The notes: generated from the sequence alone by a model not told the origin. Positions 1-8,839 are shown, counted from the first letter of the stretch. The stretch: 64,000 bases of DNA from G963675935 sp963675935 (GCA_963675935.2 CAXXPV010000003.1:248001-312000); one strand, 5' to 3'. Numbers and translations: made by a program.

Positions 1-1
1 C

Positions 2-1960
2 GGCGCGACGCTCTACGTCCATTATTCCGTGAGCCGGCTGCCCGAAACCGGCTATCAGCCGCGTTTGGCCGACGACCGCGTGGGCTATTTCCTTACGGCG
101 CTCAAGGACTATTCCCGCGACGGCGAGGAAGACCGTTTCATCCGTTATGTCAATCGTTGGGACTTGCGCAAGGCCGAGCCGTCGGCCGCGGTGTCGCCGC
201 CGGTGAAGCCGTTGGTTTTCTGGATCGAAAAGACGGTGCCGTTCAAGTATCGCGCGGCGGTTCGCGAGGGCATTTTGGAGTGGAACAAGGCTTACGAGAA
301 GGCCGGCTTCGCCAACGCCATTGAAGTGCGCCAGCAGCCCGACGACGCCACGTGGGATCCCGAGGACATCAGCTACAACACGTTCCGCTGGATCACCTCG
401 AGCGCGAGTTTCGCGATGGGCCCCAGCCGCGTGAATCCGCTGACGGGCCAAATCCTCGACGCCGACATCATTTTCGACGCCGATTTCATCGAAAGATGGC
501 AGGACTATTTCGAGACCGAGCGGCGCGACGCCGCGACCGTCGCACTGCCCACGACCGTCAAGCTGCCGGGCCTTCCGGCCGACCCGCGGCACAATCTGGG
601 CGACGACGGCGATTACACGCGAATGTTGGGCCAAGACTTAGCCTTCGGCGCGATGGCCTTGGCCGCGCCCGGCCATCCGGTCAGCAAGGAGAAGCTTGAT
701 GAACTGTTCGTCGCCGGCGTGAAGTCGGTTGTCACGCACGAAGTGGGCCACACGCTCGGACTACGCCACAACTTCAAGTCGAGCGCCTACTGGACCATGG
801 CCGAGTTGAACGACCCGGAAAAGACGAAGAACGTCGGGCTGACCGCCTCGATTATGGACTACATGCCGGTCAATATCTCGCCGAAGGGCAAGCCGCAGGG
901 TGATTATTTCAGCCGCACCATCGGCCCTTATGATTATTGGGCGATTGAATACGGCTACAAGCCTTTCAGCGGCGGCACGGACGGCGAAGTCGCCGAGTTG
1001 AAGAAGATTGCCTCGCGCAGCGCCGAGCCGGCTCTCGATTACGCCACCGACGGCGACGCCGACGGCGGACCCGACCCGCTGGTCAATCGTCACGACTTGA
1101 GCAAGGACACGGTCGAGTTCGCCCGCTGGCGGGTTGAACTCATCAACCAGTTGATGCCAAAGCTGATCGACGACGTGGTCGCCCCGGGCGAGGGCTACCA
1201 ACGTGTTCGCAAGGCGTTCGACATGCTGTTGCACCAGCATGGCATTGCGATGGGATTTGTCTCGCGACAGATCGGCGGCATTTATGTCAACCGCGACCAC
1301 AAGGGCGATCCGAACGCCCGGCCGCCGTTGGTTTTGGTCGAGGCCGCGAAACAGCGAGCCGCCCTCGAATTTTTGGAACAGCAGGTGTTCGGTCCCGAGG
1401 CATATCAATTTCCCACGAAACTCTACGGCTATCTTGCCCCGCCTCACTGGGATCACTGGGGCATGAGAGACGTGCGGGCCGACTTCCCCGTTCACAATAT
1501 GATTTTGGGGATACAAGACAGCCTCCTCGGCCGGCTTCTCTCGCCAACGACACTCTCCCGCTTGCTCGATTCGGAGTTGAAGGCGCCGCCCGAGCAGGAC
1601 CTGCTGACGGCCTCCGAGTTGGTCCACCGACTCACGTCGTCGATCTTCCGCGAGGTTGAAACGCTTGAGAAGGCCAAGGACGCGAAGTTCACCGCGCGGA
1701 AGCCGGCCATCGACAGCCGCCGCCGCAACTTGCAGCAGCGGTATTTCGAGCGGTTGGCCGACATGGCGATGGGCAACGGCGGCGCGCCGTCGGAATGCCA
1801 GACGATGGCCGTGGTGGAGCTGAAAAACCTGGAGCCGCGACTGAACGTCGTCGCCGGCAGCGTGCTTCAGCTTGACGACGCCACCCGACAGCACTTGAGC
1901 GACTTGGCCGCGCGGACTCGCAAGGTGCTGAACGCCCGGATCAATCTCCAGCGGCCGTAA
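2..1960 (+). CDS. Zinc-dependent metalloprotease (DUF5117/DUF4953-like), 5' end outside the window
   Basis: The frame is open from the first bases of the window, so the N-terminus lies upstream; the GTG at 29 is only an internal codon. The metzincin-type zinc site HEVGHTLGLRHNF (HExxHxxGxxH) is encoded at 737-775. It is followed about 35 residues later by SIMDYMP, which fits the Met-turn. These are the marks of the large bacterial zinc-metalloprotease family carrying DUF5117 and DUF4953 segments, usually exported. The C-terminal third is helical and rich in charged residues, ending in LNARINLQRP. Exported location is expected from the family, because the signal peptide is not visible here. 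The gene is followed by palindromic repeats and then glnB, with no sign of an operon. Confidence 0.85.
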   Translation, partial: GATLYVHYSVSRLPETGYQPRLADDRVGYFLTALKDYSRDGEEDRFIRYVNRWDLRKAEPSAAVSPPVKPLVFWIEKTVPFKYRAAVREGILEWNKAYEKAGFANAIEVRQQPDDATWDPEDISYNTFRWITSSASFAMGPSRVNPLTGQILDADIIFDADFIERWQDYFETERRDAATVALPTTVKLPGLPADPRHNLGDDGDYTRMLGQDLAFGAMALAAPGHPVSKEKLDELFVAGVKSVVTHEVGHTLGLRHNFKSSAYWTMAELNDPEKTKNVGLTASIMDYMPVNISPKGKPQGDYFSRTIGPYDYWAIEYGYKPFSGGTDGEVAELKKIASRSAEPALDYATDGDADGGPDPLVNRHDLSKDTVEFARWRVELINQLMPKLIDDVVAPGEGYQRVRKAFDMLLHQHGIAMGFVSRQIGGIYVNRDHKGDPNARPPLVLVEAAKQRAALEFLEQQVFGPEAYQFPTKLYGYLAPPHWDHWGMRDVRADFPVHNMILGIQDSLLGRLLSPTTLSRLLDSELKAPPEQDLLTASELVHRLTSSIFREVETLEKAKDAKFTARKPAIDSRRRNLQQRYFERLADMAMGNGGAPSECQTMAVVELKNLEPRLNVVAGSVLQLDDATRQHLSDLAARTRKVLNARINLQRP

Positions 1961-1969
1961 TTTGTCCTT

Positions 1970-2152
1970 GTTCCCACGCTCCGCGTGGGAACACACCCGT
2001 TCCGACGCTCCGCGTCGGAGGGCCGCGTGTTCGGTTTGCGTTGGAATGGTAGTATACGTTGGGAGGGCAGTTGAACTGCCATCCCAGCCATGAATACCGC
2101 GGGGACGCGGAGCGTCCCGACAGTGCGTTCCCACGCGGAGCGTGGGAACGAG
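1970..2152. repeat. Family C palindromes (TTCCCACGCTCCGCGTGGGAA type)
   Basis: Two outward copies of the inverted repeat GTTCCCACGC/GCGTGGGAAC lie at 1970-1992 and about 2127-2152. A GACGCTCCGCGTC variant and its reverse (GGACGCGGAGCGTCC) sit between them. The whole block can fold into nested hairpins. The same family recurs at 13411, 21564, 45253 and 55076. Confidence 0.8.
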
Positions 2153-2218
2153 AGTCGCATGTACTCCTCTTCTCAACCGCCGTCGTAGCGGCTATCTTGT
2201 TGGGAGGAGAAAAACGCC

Positions 2219-2566
2219 GTGAAACTCGTAATCGCCGTCATCCAGCCGACGAAACTCAGCGCCGTCCGCGAGGCACTCGAAAAAATCGAGGTTATGCGGC
2301 TGACGATCTGCGATGCCCAAGGGTTTGGGCGTCAGCGTGGGCAGGCCGAAACATTCTACGGCTGCGAATACGCCACCCGGCTGCTGCGGAAAGTGGTGTT
2401 GGAGATCATCGTCAACGACGATTTTCTGGAACGCACGATCGACACGATTGTCGGCACGGCCCGCACCGGGTCGGACGGCACGATCGGCGACGGCAAGATA
2501 TTCGTCCTTCCCGCCGAGCAGGCGATTCAGATCAACGACGCCGCCCGCGGACCGGGGGCGGTGTGA
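2219..2566 (+). CDS. glnB: Nitrogen regulatory protein P-II
   Basis: 115 residues, close to the family norm of 112. P-II proteins are trimeric sensors of 2-oxoglutarate, ATP and ADP that regulate glutamine synthetase, AmtB and other nitrogen targets. Landmarks are GFGRQRGQ before the T-loop, Tyr51 within GCEYATR (the residue uridylylated in proteobacterial GlnB), and the B-loop TGSDGTIGDGKIFV, which carries three more residues than the usual TGxIGDGKIF. The start is GTG at 2219, preceded by a strong Shine-Dalgarno GGGAGGAG at about 2202-2209. No amtB or glnA lies next to it; neighbours are a repeat block and an unrelated membrane protein. GlnB and GlnK cannot be told apart without context. 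Confidence 0.93.
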   Translation: MKLVIAVIQPTKLSAVREALEKIEVMRLTICDAQGFGRQRGQAETFYGCEYATRLLRKVVLEIIVNDDFLERTIDTIVGTARTGSDGTIGDGKIFVLPAEQAIQINDAARGPGAV

Positions 2567-2660
2567 CGAAACCTGCTGGTTGGGGGCATGGCGCCTTCTT
2601 TGCTCTTTCGTCAGCTCGCGAAACCGGTTACACTCGGCGGCGACCTTGGGAGCGGAATCC

Positions 2661-3350
2661 ATGATCAAAGCGAGCAAAAGCCGCATGTCGCGGCGAATCC
2701 GCCTGCTGCTGTACGTTGCCGCCGGGCTGGTCGTGCTTGCATTGCTGGGGTTGTACATTGCCTTGCGGCATGAGCCGGCCTTCTATGCCAGGGCCATGCA
2801 AATCGCCCCGCCCGTCTTGGATCGCGGCAGCGACCGAATGATTCGTCAGGCGACCGCACTGCAAAACGCCACGGCCCGCTCGGGCCGCTGGCAGGCCGTG
2901 ATCACGGCCGAGGAAATCAACGGCTGGCTGACGGTCGATATGATGAAGAATCATCCGGGCACTCTGCCGCCCGGTTTTAGCGACCCGCGAGTGGAGATCG
3001 ACGCGAAGCGCATCACCGTGGGCTGCCGCTTTCAACAAAGCGGGGTCAACAGCGTGCTGAGTCTCGCGGTGCGGCCCTACATGGCCGAGCCGAACATTTT
3101 GGCCTTGCGCATCGAGCGGGCCAGGGCCGGCGCGCTGCCCTTGCCGCTGAAAGGCATCCTGGATCGCGTCTCGCAAGCCGCGCGCGACATGCAGTGGCAA
3201 CTCGAATGGCGCCATACGGGCGGCGATCCCGTGGCCATGCTCACGCTGCCCGACGACGCGGAATCCAATCACATCGTGCGGATCGAGTCGTTCCAGCTGG
3301 CCGACGGCGAAATCCGCATCATCGGAAACACGCAGCGGCGGAAGCGGTAG
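2661..3350 (+). CDS. Conserved membrane-anchored protein of unknown function
   Basis: 229 residues from the ATG at 2661, chosen because GGGAGCGGA lies just upstream and because it opens a basic N-terminus followed by one hydrophobic segment (residues about 13-34, LLLYVAAGLVVLALLGLYIA). The open frame continues upstream, but that part overlaps glnB. The rest looks periplasmic and soluble: a helical part (residues 45-80), then alternating strands with VEIDAKRITVGCRF and the C-terminal ESFQLADGEIRIIGNT. This pattern suggests a LolA- or DUF4403-like lipid or ligand fold, but I recognise no family. It stands alone between glnB and a convergent gene. Confidence 0.7.
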   Translation: MIKASKSRMSRRIRLLLYVAAGLVVLALLGLYIALRHEPAFYARAMQIAPPVLDRGSDRMIRQATALQNATARSGRWQAVITAEEINGWLTVDMMKNHPGTLPPGFSDPRVEIDAKRITVGCRFQQSGVNSVLSLAVRPYMAEPNILALRIERARAGALPLPLKGILDRVSQAARDMQWQLEWRHTGGDPVAMLTLPDDAESNHIVRIESFQLADGEIRIIGNTQRRKR

Positions 3351-3375
3351 ATCACGGAACGGATTGAAATCCGTT

Positions 3376-3738
3376 CTACGGCGATCCGGCCAGCGAAAAC
3401 CGCCACCGCGTCGGATTGTCGGCCGTGCGCCGCAACACGGCACAGCCCGCGATGCGCTCGCCCGCAAGCTCGACGGTCCATTCCGCGTCGTTCTGCCGGC
3501 CGACGGTGTAGGTGCCACGATCCCATTGGGCCACGAAACCACGCTCGCCGGAAATCGGCCCTTCGTAATCGAGATACGCCGTCCGATGATTCGGCAATTC
3601 ATCGCAGTCGATTTCCACGCCGGCCGTGGGCGGTTGCGTCATCGCCCAGGTCTTGAGCGTATCGCCGGCTTCGAGCATGAAGTCGAAATGCACGCCCTTC
3701 GTGCCGCCGGAGTGGCAAAGGATGACGAATCGTGGCAT
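3376..3738 (-). CDS. LigD 3'-phosphoesterase-domain-like protein (stand-alone)
   Basis: 120 residues matching the 3'-phosphoesterase domain found at the N-terminus of LigD end-joining ligases (PF13298), here as a free-standing protein. The order of motifs is kept: His9 in ILCHSGG, HFDFMLE (His17, Asp19), LKTWAM, NHRTAYLDYEG (His51) and QWDRGTY. In LigD the central motif is HYDFRLE; here the arginine is Met21, so the phosphate-contacting residue looks lost. No ligase, polymerase or Ku gene is nearby. Activity is therefore uncertain, and it may be a nucleic-acid phosphatase relative with another role. Start is ATG at 3738. Confidence 0.75.
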   Translation of the reverse strand: MPRFVILCHSGGTKGVHFDFMLEAGDTLKTWAMTQPPTAGVEIDCDELPNHRTAYLDYEGPISGERGFVAQWDRGTYTVGRQNDAEWTVELAGERIAGCAVLRRTADNPTRWRFSLAGSP

Positions 3739-3769
3739 GGGAGGGTTCCGTGACGCCGCCAGACGGCTT

Positions 3770-4002
3770 CCATCGTAGAACGGATTTCAATCCGTTCCGA
3801 GAGATCGAGTAATTTATGTCATTAGGTTTGAGAATTGTGAAAACATTCTCAATGTTTGGCTGTTTTGGAATTGGTCTTGGGTCTTCGGTCTTAGGTCTTG
3901 GTACGAAGTCCGAAGCCCCAAGCCCCAAGCCCTAAGACCAATTCCCATTGGTTGTGGCTCTGCCACGCTAGGAATGAAATGAACGGAATGAATTCCGTTT
4001 TA
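3770..4002. repeat. Intergenic block of short inverted repeats (families K and M)
   Basis: Non-coding stretch between two minus-strand genes. It holds GAACGGATTTCAATCCGTTC-type palindromes (also at 3353-3378), a TTAGGTCTTGG / CCAAGCCCTAAGACC inverted pair at about 3890-3942, and AACGGAATGAATTCCGTTTT at 3973-3994. These are dispersed elements; related copies lie at 22180, 36160 and 39738 (K) and 63130-63205 (M). Confidence 0.65.
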
Positions 4003-6654
4003 CTAATTTCCCACTTCGACGGCCTCGGCCTCCTGTGACATCGGTATTGACAGCCCCTCGGCCGTCAACTCGGCGCGGAGACGATACCTGCCCGGCTGGC
4101 TGGGCGCCAAAACCTTCACGTAATACGTCAACGACTTGCCGGGCGGCAGCTCAACCGTCGGGGCGAATCGCACCGTCTGCCCCTCGATCTTCACTTCGCT
4201 TGGTCCGCTGGTTCCCAGAGGGATGGGCGTCATGCCTTGGGGCAACGTGGCCGTGACGCCGATTTTTTTACAGGTCGCTTTCCCATCGTTAGTCACGCGT
4301 ACCGCATAGGGCAACTGCTTGCCCGGCTGCATCCGCACCGGATTGGACAGCGCGACCACCGAAATTGAAAGCCCCTCGCAGGCTGTCGCAACGGGCGCCG
4401 TCGCGCCGGCTGGCACTGTCGGGCCTTTTGATGTCGTCGGACTCTTTTCAATCGTCGGACTCTTTTCAATCGTCGGACTCTTTTCAATCGTCGGACTCTT
4501 CGGTGTCGTCGAACCTGTCGGGCCGGTCGCCTTCGGAATCGTTGTGCCGGGCGAAAACGCCGCCTGGGAAATCTCCACCCACGCTTCGCCATCCACGCGG
4601 CTTCCATCCGGCATGCTGACGCTAACACGGCAGAAAGCCTTTGCCGCGGGCGTCAAACAGCGGCATTGTATCTTGCGCTCAGCCATTTGACCCGGCGACA
4701 ACGTGCTGACGTTCCACACCAGATCGTTTTCCGATTCCCGGCCGTCCGTGGCCATCGTCGGATCGAGTGAAGCATCGCAACGGGCGGCGATTTTCACGTT
4801 TTTTAGCGGCGCGCTCCCGGTGTTCGTCACGTTGATGGTAAACAAAGCGTCCTTGCCCACGCCCATGAGTATTGCGGGGCTTGTCACTTTGACCGAAAGC
4901 GGACCTGTCGCCACGCCCAGCGGCGGTGCTCCGCCGGGCGTTGTTGGCGCCGTCGCTGAACCGAGCGCCGTCACAAAACCTTCGGCTCGAGCCGTGGCGA
5001 AGCCTTGGCCGGAAACCTCGACCGTCTCGCGGAGCCGACCCGGTTGCGTCACTCGCACTTCGACGCCCAACCGTTTCGTTTCTCCCGCCGACAGACTGGG
5101 CAGCGTTCGCCGAACCATGTTCTTCGGCTTCGATTTTTCGTGTTCCAAGCCGGGATCGAGTTGCAGATTGATGAGCAATCTATTTGCCGCCACCTGGCCG
5201 CGATTGGTCAGCACAAGCTCAAACTCGAATTTGTCGCCGACCGTCGCGGTCGCCTGGGCCGGCACAATCCGCACGTCGATCGCCGAAGAAGTCGCGGAAG
5301 TCGCCGACGGACCCGCCGGAGGCGTCGCGGCGGCGGTCGCCGTAATGGTCGTCGTGGCGCAGTCGGTCACTTTCAGTCCGCCGGCCGCCGTGGCCTCGCA
5401 GCAGTTGGCGACGCTGCCAAGCCGCTCGGCGCGAAAATTGACTTCGATCGGCTGCGACCGCCGCGCGCCGAGTTCGGCGAACTGCCACCGCAGCTTCCGG
5501 CCCGCGGTTTGGCCCTGCGGATTCGATCCCACAAGCGTCAGTCCGTCGGGCAGATCGAGCGACATCGCAATGTCCCTGGCCGCCAAATCGCCCTGGTTGG
5601 AAAGCTCGATGCGATAGGTCACGGTCGAACCGACGACAGCCGTGGGCGAGCCTGTCACTTTCATCGCCAGATCGGCGGCCGACCACGTCATGGACGTCGT
5701 ACCGCGTCCGACGGCGAGCCGCTGACCACCCGCGCCCGGCGTGTCGGCCGGCCGAATCACCTGAATGTTGATCGGGTTTTGCCCGTGCGCCGGCTGCATC
5801 TGCGAAATCTCGACGCCGGCCTGACCGGCCGAGTTCGTCCGCACCTCGGCGGCCTGCGATTTTTCAGGCCCAAAACCGGCCGGCGGTCCGCCCGCGATTT
5901 CGTAACGCACGATCCAATTCTCGCAGGGCGACTGGTTCGACTGCCGCACGACCGTGGTGGTGAATGTATGTTTCGTGCCGGCCGGATTGATCGCCGGCGG
6001 TGGATATTGAATCAGGGCATCGACCCAGTGGACCGTGGCGGTTTTCGTGCGGGCGTCCCATCCATAGACCTCGGGCGCGGTCACGCTGATGTTGCTCGTG
6101 CCCTCGATCGGCGAGGTGATCGACGTCCAACCTTGGCCGCGAAGCACGAATTTGTCGTCGTCGGTCGTGCAGGTGCCGCGGTTCAGCCGGGTGTTGCTGC
6201 GCGAGGTGCTGCCGATGGCGAACGTGGCGTTGACAATCCGCGGCTGATTGAAATCGCCGACCAGATAATCGCTGAATCCGTTTTTTTCGATGGCGACGAA
6301 ATGCCCGACGCTGCCCGGCGCGATAGTCCACTCCAACCGGCGATTGGTCCGCAGATAGCCGTCGGAGCCGGCCACGCCGGCGATCAGGATGACTTCGCTG
6401 CCGACCGGAGCGACGGTTTCGCGCTGATCGATCAGCACGGCCACGTCGTCCGAGGGAATTTGCGTCAGTGGGTCGTCGAAGTAGCGGAGATTCGACGGAT
6501 CGACGGTCGAGGGCGTCGTGGGGGGAGGGGGCTGGGTGAAGAAGTGTTCGCCGCTCGGGTCGATGTTCGACTTCCCGGCGCACCCCCCCACGACCGCGGC
6601 GCAAATTGCCACGGCAATGAGTTTCCGCCAGCCAGTCGTCCATGAACGCCGCAT
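4003..6654 (-). CDS. Large lipoprotein with DUF11/CARDB-like repeat domains
   Basis: 883 residues. The N-terminus has a basic n-region, a hydrophobic core and the lipobox VVGGCAG, so it should be a lipoprotein anchored on the periplasmic face or outer membrane. After an extracellular-looking N-terminal part come at least four Ig-like repeats of the DUF11 type. Each has the pattern VGSTVTYRIELSNQG / VGDKFEFELVLTNRG / VGKDALFTINVTNTG / GKQLPYAVRVTNDG, followed by about 60 residues ending in a proline-rich strand. Between the last two is a Thr/Pro/Lys linker with KSPTIE repeats. This resembles planctomycete surface or cell-wall proteins. Exact function is unknown; adhesion or structure is inferred from the repeats. 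It lies alone, followed by a repeat-rich gap. Confidence 0.8.
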   Translation of the reverse strand: MRRSWTTGWRKLIAVAICAAVVGGCAGKSNIDPSGEHFFTQPPPPTTPSTVDPSNLRYFDDPLTQIPSDDVAVLIDQRETVAPVGSEVILIAGVAGSDGYLRTNRRLEWTIAPGSVGHFVAIEKNGFSDYLVGDFNQPRIVNATFAIGSTSRSNTRLNRGTCTTDDDKFVLRGQGWTSITSPIEGTSNISVTAPEVYGWDARTKTATVHWVDALIQYPPPAINPAGTKHTFTTTVVRQSNQSPCENWIVRYEIAGGPPAGFGPEKSQAAEVRTNSAGQAGVEISQMQPAHGQNPINIQVIRPADTPGAGGQRLAVGRGTTSMTWSAADLAMKVTGSPTAVVGSTVTYRIELSNQGDLAARDIAMSLDLPDGLTLVGSNPQGQTAGRKLRWQFAELGARRSQPIEVNFRAERLGSVANCCEATAAGGLKVTDCATTTITATAAATPPAGPSATSATSSAIDVRIVPAQATATVGDKFEFELVLTNRGQVAANRLLINLQLDPGLEHEKSKPKNMVRRTLPSLSAGETKRLGVEVRVTQPGRLRETVEVSGQGFATARAEGFVTALGSATAPTTPGGAPPLGVATGPLSVKVTSPAILMGVGKDALFTINVTNTGSAPLKNVKIAARCDASLDPTMATDGRESENDLVWNVSTLSPGQMAERKIQCRCLTPAAKAFCRVSVSMPDGSRVDGEAWVEISQAAFSPGTTIPKATGPTGSTTPKSPTIEKSPTIEKSPTIEKSPTTSKGPTVPAGATAPVATACEGLSISVVALSNPVRMQPGKQLPYAVRVTNDGKATCKKIGVTATLPQGMTPIPLGTSGPSEVKIEGQTVRFAPTVELPPGKSLTYYVKVLAPSQPGRYRLRAELTAEGLSIPMSQEAEAVEVGN
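4441..4494. repeat. 18-bp tandem repeat inside the DUF11 lipoprotein gene
   Basis: Three identical copies of ACTCTTTTCAATCGTCGG (minus strand encodes KSPTIE), followed by a degenerate fourth copy. The unit is a multiple of three, so copy-number change would lengthen or shorten the linker without a frameshift. Confidence 0.9.
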
Positions 6655-6955
6655 GGCCCCATATCCTTCGGGAAGAAAACGCGGGGGGGCAACCTTACTA
6701 CGTTAAATCGGCTCTAAAGGTGCATTGCACGAAAATTGGACCGATCCCCCTTTTTTCTCTTAGGACCATTATATCCCACTGTGCAAATTTACCACGTCAT
6801 TTTGGGAGTATGGGGATTTTTCGCAACATAAAACGATGCGAAAAGAAAACGGGCTGGAAAAAACGGAAAAAACGAAAAAGTTTAGTGGCGAATCGTGGAC
6901 AATAATAGCCGGGGGCCAACGGCCCGCGGTGGTGTGCCATTCCTTCTGATCTTGT
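6655..6955. other. Intergenic region with a family B palindrome
   Basis: About 300 bases, more AT-rich than the coding DNA around it. Position 6904-6929 carries family B (AATAGCCGGGGGCCAACGGC...), whose other copies are at 8044, 19287, 23311 and 58888. The part nearest 6655 should hold the promoter of the minus-strand lipoprotein gene, but I see no convincing -35/-10 pair. Confidence 0.5.
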
Positions 6956-8005
6956 TCATGGAACCTTCAACCCTTTGCTCAGCCGGTCGGCCCAATAGAT
7001 CGGCTCGGGCAAACGTCGGCCCAAGAGCAACCGCCGTGCCAACTCCTCGCAAAACGCCAGATCGACCAAGTGGCCGGGCGAGACGAAAATCGGACGGAGA
7101 AAAGGGGACTGGTCCAATTTGCCGGAACGGCCCGGAGGGTGCTTCGCACAAATTGGACCTGTCCCCTTTTCTCCGCTTGGCCGTATCGCCACGCCGATCG
7201 TTTCGCCCTGGTGAACGACCGGCCGCGACTCATGGGGCGTCATCCCCTCGATATTCACTTGGCCGCAGAGCAGTTTTTTCGTCACGCCGACGGTCGCCAA
7301 CGAGGCGGCGACGCCCAGATGCGAGGCGATGCCCGAGCGACGCGGATGAAGGATGCCCGTGCCATCGACCAACACCACGTCGGCCAACTGGCCCGCGGCG
7401 CGAACTTCGTCGAGCAGTTCGAGCAGGATCGGAATTTCGCGGAAGCTGAGATAGCTGCTGATATACGGAAACGCGACGCGACGCCGCACGGTTTTGCTCC
7501 AGACCAAACAGCCGGTCGCGGTTTCGATCAAGGCGTAAGCGGCTTGCCCTTCGCCGGCGTTTGGATAGGCGACATCGACGCCGCCTGTGAGTTCCGGGAT
7601 TTTCCGGCCCGATGTCAACTCGATTTGCGAGCGGATGTTTTCTTGTTCTTGCGCAAGACTCTCCAGTGGCCGGTCGGTGACAAACTCGCGAAAAACGAAC
7701 CGATCGAGATCGACCGTGCCGTCGCACACTTGAATGCCTTCAGCCCGAAGTCGCTGAACTTTTTCTTCGCTGTCGCCTGTGACGTAACCGCCGAGCGATC
7801 CGCCTGCTCGCACGATGCGGTGGCACGGGCAATCGTCCGCGTGTTCATGGTGAAGCGAAAAGTGCCCGACCCAGCGGGCGGCGATTTTGTTGCCCAACGC
7901 GTCGGCCAGATCGCCGCAGGTTGTCACCCGGCCCGGCGGCACTTGAGCGATCAGACGCTGAAGGCAGGCGATCAAGTCGGGAACGGCGGGAAAGTGAACG
8001 GTCAC
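6956..8005 (-). CDS. nfi: O6-alkylguanine-DNA alkyltransferase-like domain fused to endonuclease V
   Basis: 349 residues with two DNA-repair domains. Residues 1-95 are the C-terminal domain of Ogt/MGMT: GRVTTCGDLADALG, AARWVGH, the active-site motif PCHR with Cys61, and GGYVTG. Residues about 105-349 are endonuclease V, which cuts 3' of deaminated bases: GGVDVAY (Asp144), YLSFREIP (Glu190), VDGTGILHPR (Asp214, His220), GIASHLGV, VGVTKKLL and VSPGHLVDLA. Both active sites look intact, so it could reverse alkylguanine and initiate hypoxanthine repair. Such fusions are known in a few archaea, for example Ferroplasma. A family E palindrome inserts about 27 residues (278-304) just before VSPGH. 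I chose the GTG at 8005; a TTG at 8059 is possible but lies inside a family B repeat. Confidence 0.85.
   Translation of the reverse strand: MTVHFPAVPDLIACLQRLIAQVPPGRVTTCGDLADALGNKIAARWVGHFSLHHEHADDCPCHRIVRAGGSLGGYVTGDSEEKVQRLRAEGIQVCDGTVDLDRFVFREFVTDRPLESLAQEQENIRSQIELTSGRKIPELTGGVDVAYPNAGEGQAAYALIETATGCLVWSKTVRRRVAFPYISSYLSFREIPILLELLDEVRAAGQLADVVLVDGTGILHPRRSGIASHLGVAASLATVGVTKKLLCGQVNIEGMTPHESRPVVHQGETIGVAIRPSGEKGTGPICAKHPPGRSGKLDQSPFLRPIFVSPGHLVDLAFCEELARRLLLGRRLPEPIYWADRLSKGLKVP
7095..7175. repeat. Family E palindrome inside the endonuclease V fusion
   Basis: Perfect 15-bp outer arms (CGGAGAAAAGGGGAC at 7095-7109 and its complement at 7161-7175), with further pairing of TGGTCCAATTTG to CAAATTGGACC further in. 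The element adds whole codons to the endonuclease V reading frame and no stop. Related copies lie at 20084-20255 and 59168-59215. Confidence 0.9.
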
Positions 8006-8043
8006 ATTGCTTCTCAACAAAGCGATGTCGCACAAAAGAAAAC

Positions 8044-8069
8044 AATAGCCGGGGGCCAACGGCCCGCGG
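8044..8069. repeat. Family B palindrome
   Basis: AATAGCCGGGGGCCAACGGC... lies immediately upstream of the alkyltransferase-endonuclease V gene and downstream of the SGNH hydrolase gene. It contributes the N-terminal codons of the longest open frame of the former, which argues against the TTG start at 8059. Confidence 0.75.
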
Positions 8070-8095
8070 CAGGGCCGGACTCTACGTCGGCCATG

Positions 8096-8839
8096 TCATT
8101 TCTCGTCCATCAATTTTTTCACGCTCGGCTCGATCGCTTCCGCCCAAATCTCGTAGCCCTTGGCGTTCGGATGCAACAGGTCGGGCATGAGGTCGCGCGG
8201 CAGAGTGCCGTCGGCCTTGAGATACTTCGACCCGATGTCGAGATAGAACACCGCCTTGTCGTCGGCCAGTTTTTCGATCAGCCCATTGGCCTTGACGTTG
8301 ATCTGGCGGATGATGTCTTTGTCGTCGGCCCCGCGTGGGAAGATGCCCAGCAAAAGAATTTTCGTTTCCGGCAGCTTCGTGCGCAGCCGCTCGACAATCG
8401 CCTTCACACCGTCAAAAATTTGCTCGGGCGATTGATGCGGATTGTGGCCGGCGTTGTTCGTGCCGATCATGATGACGGCCAGCTTCGGTGCGATGCCGTC
8501 GATGTTGCCGTGGTCGAGCCGCCAGAGGACGTGGCAAGTTTGATCGCCGCTGATGCCGAGGTTCACCGCGTTCCGCTTGGCGTAATACTTCTGCCACACG
8601 TCTTTGCCGCCGCCTTCCCAGCCGTGCGTGATCGAATCGCCGATGAAGAGCAGATCGACGTTGCCCTGTTTCACCCGGGCGTTCATGCCCTGGTGACGCT
8701 GCTGCCACCAATCGTCGGCCCGCGGGGCGGGCGTGGTCGCCACATTGGCCGGCGTCTCTTTAGCTGTCGCGACTGCCGCGTAAAACGCCGTCGAAAGGAT
8801 CAAGGCAATCATCAATCGGGAGTAACGAGAGCACGTCAT
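8096..8839 (-). CDS. Exported SGNH/GDSL-family hydrolase
   Basis: 247 residues from the ATG at 8839, preceded by AAGGAG at a good distance. A Sec signal peptide (LMIALILSTAFYAAVATA) covers residues 9-27. The SGNH blocks are all present: IGDSITHGW (Ser about 69), NLGISGDQT (Gly), MIGTNN (Asn) and LLHPNAKGY near the C-terminus (Asp/His). The overall pattern is like the platelet-activating-factor acetylhydrolase beta/gamma branch, common in planctomycetes. The likely activity is an esterase or carbohydrate acetyl-esterase in the periplasm. The substrate cannot be read from sequence. Neighbours give no functional hint. Confidence 0.88.
   Translation of the reverse strand: MTCSRYSRLMIALILSTAFYAAVATAKETPANVATTPAPRADDWWQQRHQGMNARVKQGNVDLLFIGDSITHGWEGGGKDVWQKYYAKRNAVNLGISGDQTCHVLWRLDHGNIDGIAPKLAVIMIGTNNAGHNPHQSPEQIFDGVKAIVERLRTKLPETKILLLGIFPRGADDKDIIRQINVKANGLIEKLADDKAVFYLDIGSKYLKADGTLPRDLMPDLLHPNAKGYEIWAEAIEPSVKKLMDEK

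Noticed and set aside
5005..6645. Long plus-strand frame opposite the DUF11 lipoprotein
   Set aside because: Low-complexity Arg-rich translation typical of antisense frames; the minus strand has a signal peptide and repeats.
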